8,868 bases of DNA from Actinomycetales bacterium UBA1416 (GTDB lineage: Bacteria > Actinomycetota > Actinomycetes > Actinomycetales > Actinomycetaceae). The notes under the pieces were generated by a model, which did no database searches, was not told the DNA's origin, and was given only the letters and a program-made list of their open reading frames with translations. Of this stretch, positions 6,008 to 8,868 are shown one piece after another. Within the stretch, counting starts at the first letter, position 1; every line of letters begins with the position of its first letter. The position numbers and the translations under genes are program-made. The DNA lies in NCBI GenBank assembly GCA_002304945.1, contig DBPQ01000144.1:40017-48884 (forward strand). Reading direction: 5' to 3'.

Positions 6008-7720
6008 GTGCCGAACCTCCTGCTCCTCATCGCAGGCCGTCGGCGGCCTCGCCCGGACGCGTCGTGCCTGCCCGTCGAGGCGCCGTCCACCGATGCGGTG
6101 TTCCTCGTGCTGCGGCGGATGCGTGCCCCGTTCGTGCTCCTCATCGCACTTTTCGCCGTCGCGGTCGCAGGGCTGGCGCTGATCCCCGGGGAGGACGGGG
6201 ACGGCAACACGGTGCGGATGACCGTGTTCGACGCCTTCTACTTCATGAGCTACACCGCCACCACGATCGGTTTCGGCGAACTCCCCCACGAGTTCACGAT
6301 CCCCCAGCGCATGTGGGTCACGGCCTCCATCTCCAGTTCGGTGATCGGATGGGCCTACTCCATCGGCGTGCTCTTCTCGCTGATGCAGGACACCAGCTTC
6401 CAGGACGCCCTCGCCGTGGCGCGGTTCCGCCGGAAGGTGAACCGCATCCGCGAACCGTTCGTGGTCGTGGCCGGGTACGGGCGCGCGGGGCGGCAGTTGT
6501 GCCACAACCTGGACGCCCTCGGGCGCCACACCGTGGTGGTCGATGCCTCCCGGAAGCGGATCGACCGGCTCGCCGCCGACCAGTTGGCGACCGACGTACC
6601 GGCGCTGGAGGGGGACGTCCACAACCCGACCCTCCTGGAGATGGCCGGGGTGCTGCGGCCGAACTGCGAGGCCGTGGTCGCGCTCACGAGCGACGACGAC
6701 GCGAACCTCGCCGTCGTCATCACGTCCCGCCTGCTGCGGCCCGGGCTGCCGGTCATCGCGCGGTGCGACGACCGGAGGATCGCGGAGCGCATGCGGGACT
6801 TCGAACCACGGGCGGTCATCAATCCGTTCGACCTCTACGGTGAGCGCCTACTGCTGTCCCTGCGACAGCCGACCTCCGCGCAGTTGCTGACGTGGCTGAT
6901 GAGCCCACCCGGGTCACCCCTGCCGGAGCGGCAGGAGCAGCTCACCGACGGGCGGTGGCTCGTCTGCGCCGACGGGCCGTTCGGCGAGGAGATCGCCGCC
7001 GACCTGCACGGGGCAGGGCTGGACGTCACCCTCGTGGACCCGGCGGACGGCAATCCCGACGTCAGCGACGTCGTCGGACTCGTGGCCGGGGCGGAGGCCG
7101 ACACCACCAACCTGGCGCTGGCCGCGCACACCCGGGACTACAACCCGACGGTCCACCTCGTGGTCCGCCAGCACCACCACTCGAACGCTCCCCTGGTGGA
7201 CGCGTTCGAACCCGACAGCGTCTTCAGCCCCAACGACCTCGTGGTGCGCGAGAGCCTCGCATGGGTGGTCACCCCCCTGTTCCGCTCCTTCCTCGACCAC
7301 GTGCGCGCGCAGGACGACGACTGGGCCAGCGCCGTCCTCGGGCGCCTCCTCGCGAACTGTGGCGAGGCGACCCCGCACGGCGCGCTCGTGCGTATCGACG
7401 CCGAGGTGGCCCCGGCCGTCGTCCGGTGGATGGACCGGGGCAGGACCCTCACGGTCGGCGACCTCACGCGCGACCCGGAGAATCGCGACGCGGGGCTCGG
7501 CGCCGTGCCGGTCCTCCTCGTGCGTGGCGTCCACCGCACGTTCCTGCCGGAGGCCTCGGAGGCCCTCGAGCGGGGTGACCGTCTGGTCATGCTGGGGAGT
7601 GAGTTGGCCCTGGACCTGCTGACCCTCACCCTGCACTACGACCGCACGCTGACCTACCTGGTGACGGGGGTGGACGAACCGTCGAGTTGGGTGTGGCGCC
7701 GGCTCAGGGCCTCGGGATGA
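6008..7720 (+). CDS. Potassium-channel-like protein with one pore domain and two RCK/TrkA domains
   Basis: The protein has 570 residues. A two-helix pore unit comes first: helix 1 about 41-60, pore loop with filter TATTIGFGE (83-91), helix 2 about 103-127. The filter is GFG followed by Glu, not the commoner GYGD. A cytoplasmic RCK domain follows, with the Rossmann GYGRAG loop (156-161), D179 at the end of the second strand, EGDVHNP (201-207) and ALTSDDDANL (225-234), as in TrkA-N nucleotide-binding domains. A second, more degenerate RCK unit spans about 316-407, with GPFGEEI (323-329) in place of the glycine loop. A TrkA-C-like stretch (about 455-535) ends in ERGDRLVMLGS. Tandem RCK units suggest gating by a nucleotide or ion, with four chains forming the ring. 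GTG 6008 has a good ribosome site; GTG 6098 (residue 31) would give a start nearer the family pattern LRRMRAP. It is probably a K+ channel; direction and ligand are unknown. Confidence 0.87.
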   Translation: MPNLLLLIAGRRRPRPDASCLPVEAPSTDAVFLVLRRMRAPFVLLIALFAVAVAGLALIPGEDGDGNTVRMTVFDAFYFMSYTATTIGFGELPHEFTIPQRMWVTASISSSVIGWAYSIGVLFSLMQDTSFQDALAVARFRRKVNRIREPFVVVAGYGRAGRQLCHNLDALGRHTVVVDASRKRIDRLAADQLATDVPALEGDVHNPTLLEMAGVLRPNCEAVVALTSDDDANLAVVITSRLLRPGLPVIARCDDRRIAERMRDFEPRAVINPFDLYGERLLLSLRQPTSAQLLTWLMSPPGSPLPERQEQLTDGRWLVCADGPFGEEIAADLHGAGLDVTLVDPADGNPDVSDVVGLVAGAEADTTNLALAAHTRDYNPTVHLVVRQHHHSNAPLVDAFEPDSVFSPNDLVVRESLAWVVTPLFRSFLDHVRAQDDDWASAVLGRLLANCGEATPHGALVRIDAEVAPAVVRWMDRGRTLTVGDLTRDPENRDAGLGAVPVLLVRGVHRTFLPEASEALERGDRLVMLGSELALDLLTLTLHYDRTLTYLVTGVDEPSSWVWRRLRASG

Positions 7721-8570
7721 GCACCGGGGTGGTGCGCTTGTACTCCTCGTAGTCGGCCTGCCCGCCCCACTTGCCGTCCGCCTTCTTCTCCAGCATGGGC
7801 ACGCCGCTCACGCGGGTGAGCAGCAGCGTCACGAAGAGGGGCGAGATGATGGCGATCCACTGCCAGCCCTGGAACGTGGGCAGGGCGATGAGTGCGACTC
7901 CGATCCAGAGCACGATCTCGCCGAAGTAGTTGGGGTGACGGGACTTCGACCACAGGCCGGTGTTGATGAAGCGGCCCTCGTTGGCCGGGTCCGCCTTGAA
8001 GCGGCTCTTCTGGAGATCGGCGACCACCTCGAAGGCGAAGCCGACCGCCCACAGGACGAGCCCGACGACTGCGAGCCAGTCGAACGCGACACGCTGGGAG
8101 GAGGTGATGCCCACCCACGCGGCCGCAGCGGTGAACGTGACCCAGAGGCCCTGGATCGTCCAGACGTTCAGGAAGCGGAAGAAGGACTTCTTCAGTTCAT
8201 CGAACCGGTCGTCCTTCCCCGCCCGCGAGATGCGGCGGAAGAGGAACGTGCCGAGCCGAGCCGCCCAGATGACGACGAGAGCGGCCAGCAGGAAGCCTCG
8301 CGCATCGACGCCAGGCGTGAGAACCACGAGCAGCACCGTGATGGTGATGTACGTGAGGCTGCCCGTGAGATCGAAGTACTTCTCGGTGCGCCTGGCCCAC
8401 CCGTGGATGTAGACGAGCCACTGGATCACGAACGCGGCGGCCACGGCCAGCGCGAACGCAGGCAGACCTCCGACAGTCGCTCCCCCCTGGCTGCCTGCGA
8501 TGGCAACGAGTGCGCCGATCGCGACCACCACCAGGGTGACGGCGAGCGAGATCCGGTCCTGCTTGGACAT
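7704..8570 (-). CDS. DUF1295 family membrane protein (steroid 5-alpha-reductase-like fold)
   Basis: The protein has 288 residues, with about eight hydrophobic segments (roughly 8-25, 37-56, 70-85, 92-108, 138-155, 163-183, 217-235 and 237-253). The C-terminal signature GLWSKSRHPNYFGE (205-218) is diagnostic of DUF1295, related to steroid 5-alpha-reductases and isoprenylcysteine methyltransferases. In those enzymes the matching region binds the NADPH or SAM cofactor. DLQKSRFK (185-192) precedes it, as is usual. The substrate is unknown; a lipid or isoprenoid double-bond reductase is the broad family expectation. The ATG at 8570 has AAGGA five bases upstream. A longer open frame to 8795 would translate two tRNA genes and is certainly wrong. 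The 3' end overlaps the convergent channel gene by 17 bases. The gene starts just after the tRNA operon terminator. Confidence 0.88.
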   Translation of the reverse strand: MSKQDRISLAVTLVVVAIGALVAIAGSQGGATVGGLPAFALAVAAAFVIQWLVYIHGWARRTEKYFDLTGSLTYITITVLLVVLTPGVDARGFLLAALVVIWAARLGTFLFRRISRAGKDDRFDELKKSFFRFLNVWTIQGLWVTFTAAAAWVGITSSQRVAFDWLAVVGLVLWAVGFAFEVVADLQKSRFKADPANEGRFINTGLWSKSRHPNYFGEIVLWIGVALIALPTFQGWQWIAIISPLFVTLLLTRVSGVPMLEKKADGKWGGQADYEEYKRTTPVLIPRP

Positions 8571-8575
8571 GGGGA

Positions 8576-8580
8576 TCCTT
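8576..8580 (-). promoter_or_regulatory. Ribosome binding site of the DUF1295 gene
   Basis: AAGGA on the minus strand, five bases before the ATG at 8570. It fixes the start and rules out the 75-residue extension into the tRNA genes. Confidence 0.75.
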
Positions 8581-8596
8581 CCGGGTTCGTGAGACA

Positions 8597-8628
8597 GAAA
8601 ACCGCCGGAGCCTGGACGGCTTCGGCGG
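8597..8628 (-). terminator. Intrinsic terminator of the Gly-Cys-Val tRNA operon
   Basis: On the minus strand, CCGCCGAAGCC (8628-8618) pairs with GGCTCCGGCGG (8612-8602): ten pairs and one A-C mismatch around a five-base loop, followed directly by TTTT (8601-8598) and a pyrimidine-rich tail. It lies nine bases after the tRNA-Val 3' end, where an operon terminator is expected. Most of the stem is G-C. Confidence 0.85.
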
Positions 8629-8636
8629 ATTCCGGG

Positions 8637-8708
8637 TGGGCGATACTGGGATCGAACCAGCGACCTCTTCCGTGTCAAGGAAGCGCGCTCCCACTGCGCC
8701 AATCGCCC
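8637..8708 (-). tRNA. tRNA-Val (anticodon GAC)
   Basis: A 72-base cloverleaf. The acceptor stem is GGGCGAT with ATCGCCC, with discriminator A. The D stem is GCGC with GCGC, and the anticodon stem is CTTCC with GGAAG around the loop TTGACAC, giving anticodon GAC. The T arm is GCTGG-TTCGATC-CCAGT. The CCA end is not encoded (CCC follows the discriminator). It reads GUC and GUU codons, the former abundant in this genome. Confidence 0.96.
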
Positions 8709-8719
8709 ATGTTGCTGTG

Positions 8720-8793
8720 TGGAGGTGGCGACGGGATTCGAACCCGTGTGTACGGCTTTGCAGGCCGCTGCCTCGCCTCTCGGCCACGCCACC
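8720..8793 (-). tRNA. tRNA-Cys (anticodon GCA), CCA encoded
   Basis: The acceptor stem is GGTGGCG with CGCCACC, discriminator T, followed by an encoded CCA (8722-8720). The anticodon stem is GCGGC with GCCGT around the loop CTGCAAA, giving anticodon GCA. The T arm is ACGGG-TTCGAAT-CCCGT. The mature body is 8723-8793 (71 bases). It lies 11 bases before tRNA-Val and is surely in the same transcript. It is the only one of the three with a genomic CCA. Confidence 0.96.
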
Positions 8794-8830
8794 AATGAGG
8801 CTCTTGGGCCACGTGGTGGTGGTGCCTCCG

Positions 8831-8868
8831 AGCGGATGACGGGACTCGAACCCGCGACCCCAACCTTG
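8831..8868 (-). tRNA. tRNA-Gly, 3' half, cut by the window edge
   Basis: From the window edge the minus strand reads the last loop bases CAA, the anticodon-stem arm GGTTG, variable bases, T arm GCGGG-TTCGAGT-CCCGT, acceptor arm CATCCGC and discriminator T. Base 8868 would be the third anticodon base, C, which agrees with Gly (NCC, most likely GCC). CCA is not encoded. The identity rests on similarity of the 3' half to actinobacterial tRNA-Gly(GCC) and on the usual Gly-Cys-Val order. Confidence 0.85.

Noticed and set aside
5495..6622. A 375-codon open frame on the minus strand over the divergent region and the small membrane protein
   Set aside because: His/Gly/Glu/Arg-rich composition with no motif, antisense to two genes with clear membrane patterns.
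7704..8795. DUF1295 protein with 75 extra N-terminal residues
   Set aside because: The extension would translate tRNA-Val and tRNA-Cys and the terminator. The AAGGA site and the family start both support 8570.
7935..8798. A 287-codon open frame on the plus strand
   Set aside because: Antisense to the DUF1295 gene and reading through tRNA genes. Its C-terminal sequence resembles the spurious proteins often predicted over tRNAs.
8637..8868. tRNA cluster as an integration site with an attached mobile element
   Set aside because: No integrase, no repeat of a tRNA 3' end elsewhere in the window, and the flanking genes look native.

Overview
The window looks like a chromosomal segment of a PIM-producing actinomycete (Actinomycetota). 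The evidence is very high G+C with strong G/C bias at third codon positions, several GTG starts, frequent GTGA/ATGA stop-start overlaps, a phosphatidylinositol-mannoside (PIM) gene set in the mycobacterial order, and a Gly-Cys-Val tRNA cluster. I do not assign a genus.

Region 1 (1-5498, minus strand) is one compact operon read right to left: thrS, a HIT-family Ap4A phosphorylase-like gene, pgsA1 (phosphatidylinositol-phosphate synthase), patA (PIM acyltransferase), pimA (first mannosyltransferase) and the 5' part of a membrane-anchored gene cut by the window edge. As I recall, this matches M. tuberculosis Rv2614c to Rv2609c. Every junction overlaps by 1 to 11 bases, so the genes are probably translationally coupled. 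PgsA1 makes PI-phosphate from CDP-diacylglycerol and inositol-1-phosphate. After dephosphorylation to PI, PimA adds mannose from GDP-mannose and PatA acylates that mannose. ThrRS and the HIT protein are linked in principle because aminoacyl-tRNA synthetases can generate Ap4A as a by-product.

Region 2 (5499-5611) is a 113-bp divergent promoter region. It holds a plausible SigA-type promoter for thrS and a possible leaderless start for the rightward genes.

Region 3 (5612-7720, plus strand) is a two-gene operon: a small four-helix membrane protein (probably DUF6394) and a single-pore potassium-channel protein with two RCK/TrkA-type domains. This is the least understood part of the window and the best candidate for a little-described functional unit.

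Region 4 (7704-8868, minus strand) holds a DUF1295 (steroid 5-alpha-reductase-like) membrane protein whose 3' end overlaps the channel gene by 17 bp. Upstream of it is a tRNA operon (Gly, cut by the window edge; Cys; Val) ending in a clear intrinsic terminator. The terminator lies only about 27 bp from the DUF1295 start.

I see no insertion sequence, CRISPR array, phage gene, toxin-antitoxin pair or defence gene. Most of the window is conserved housekeeping sequence.
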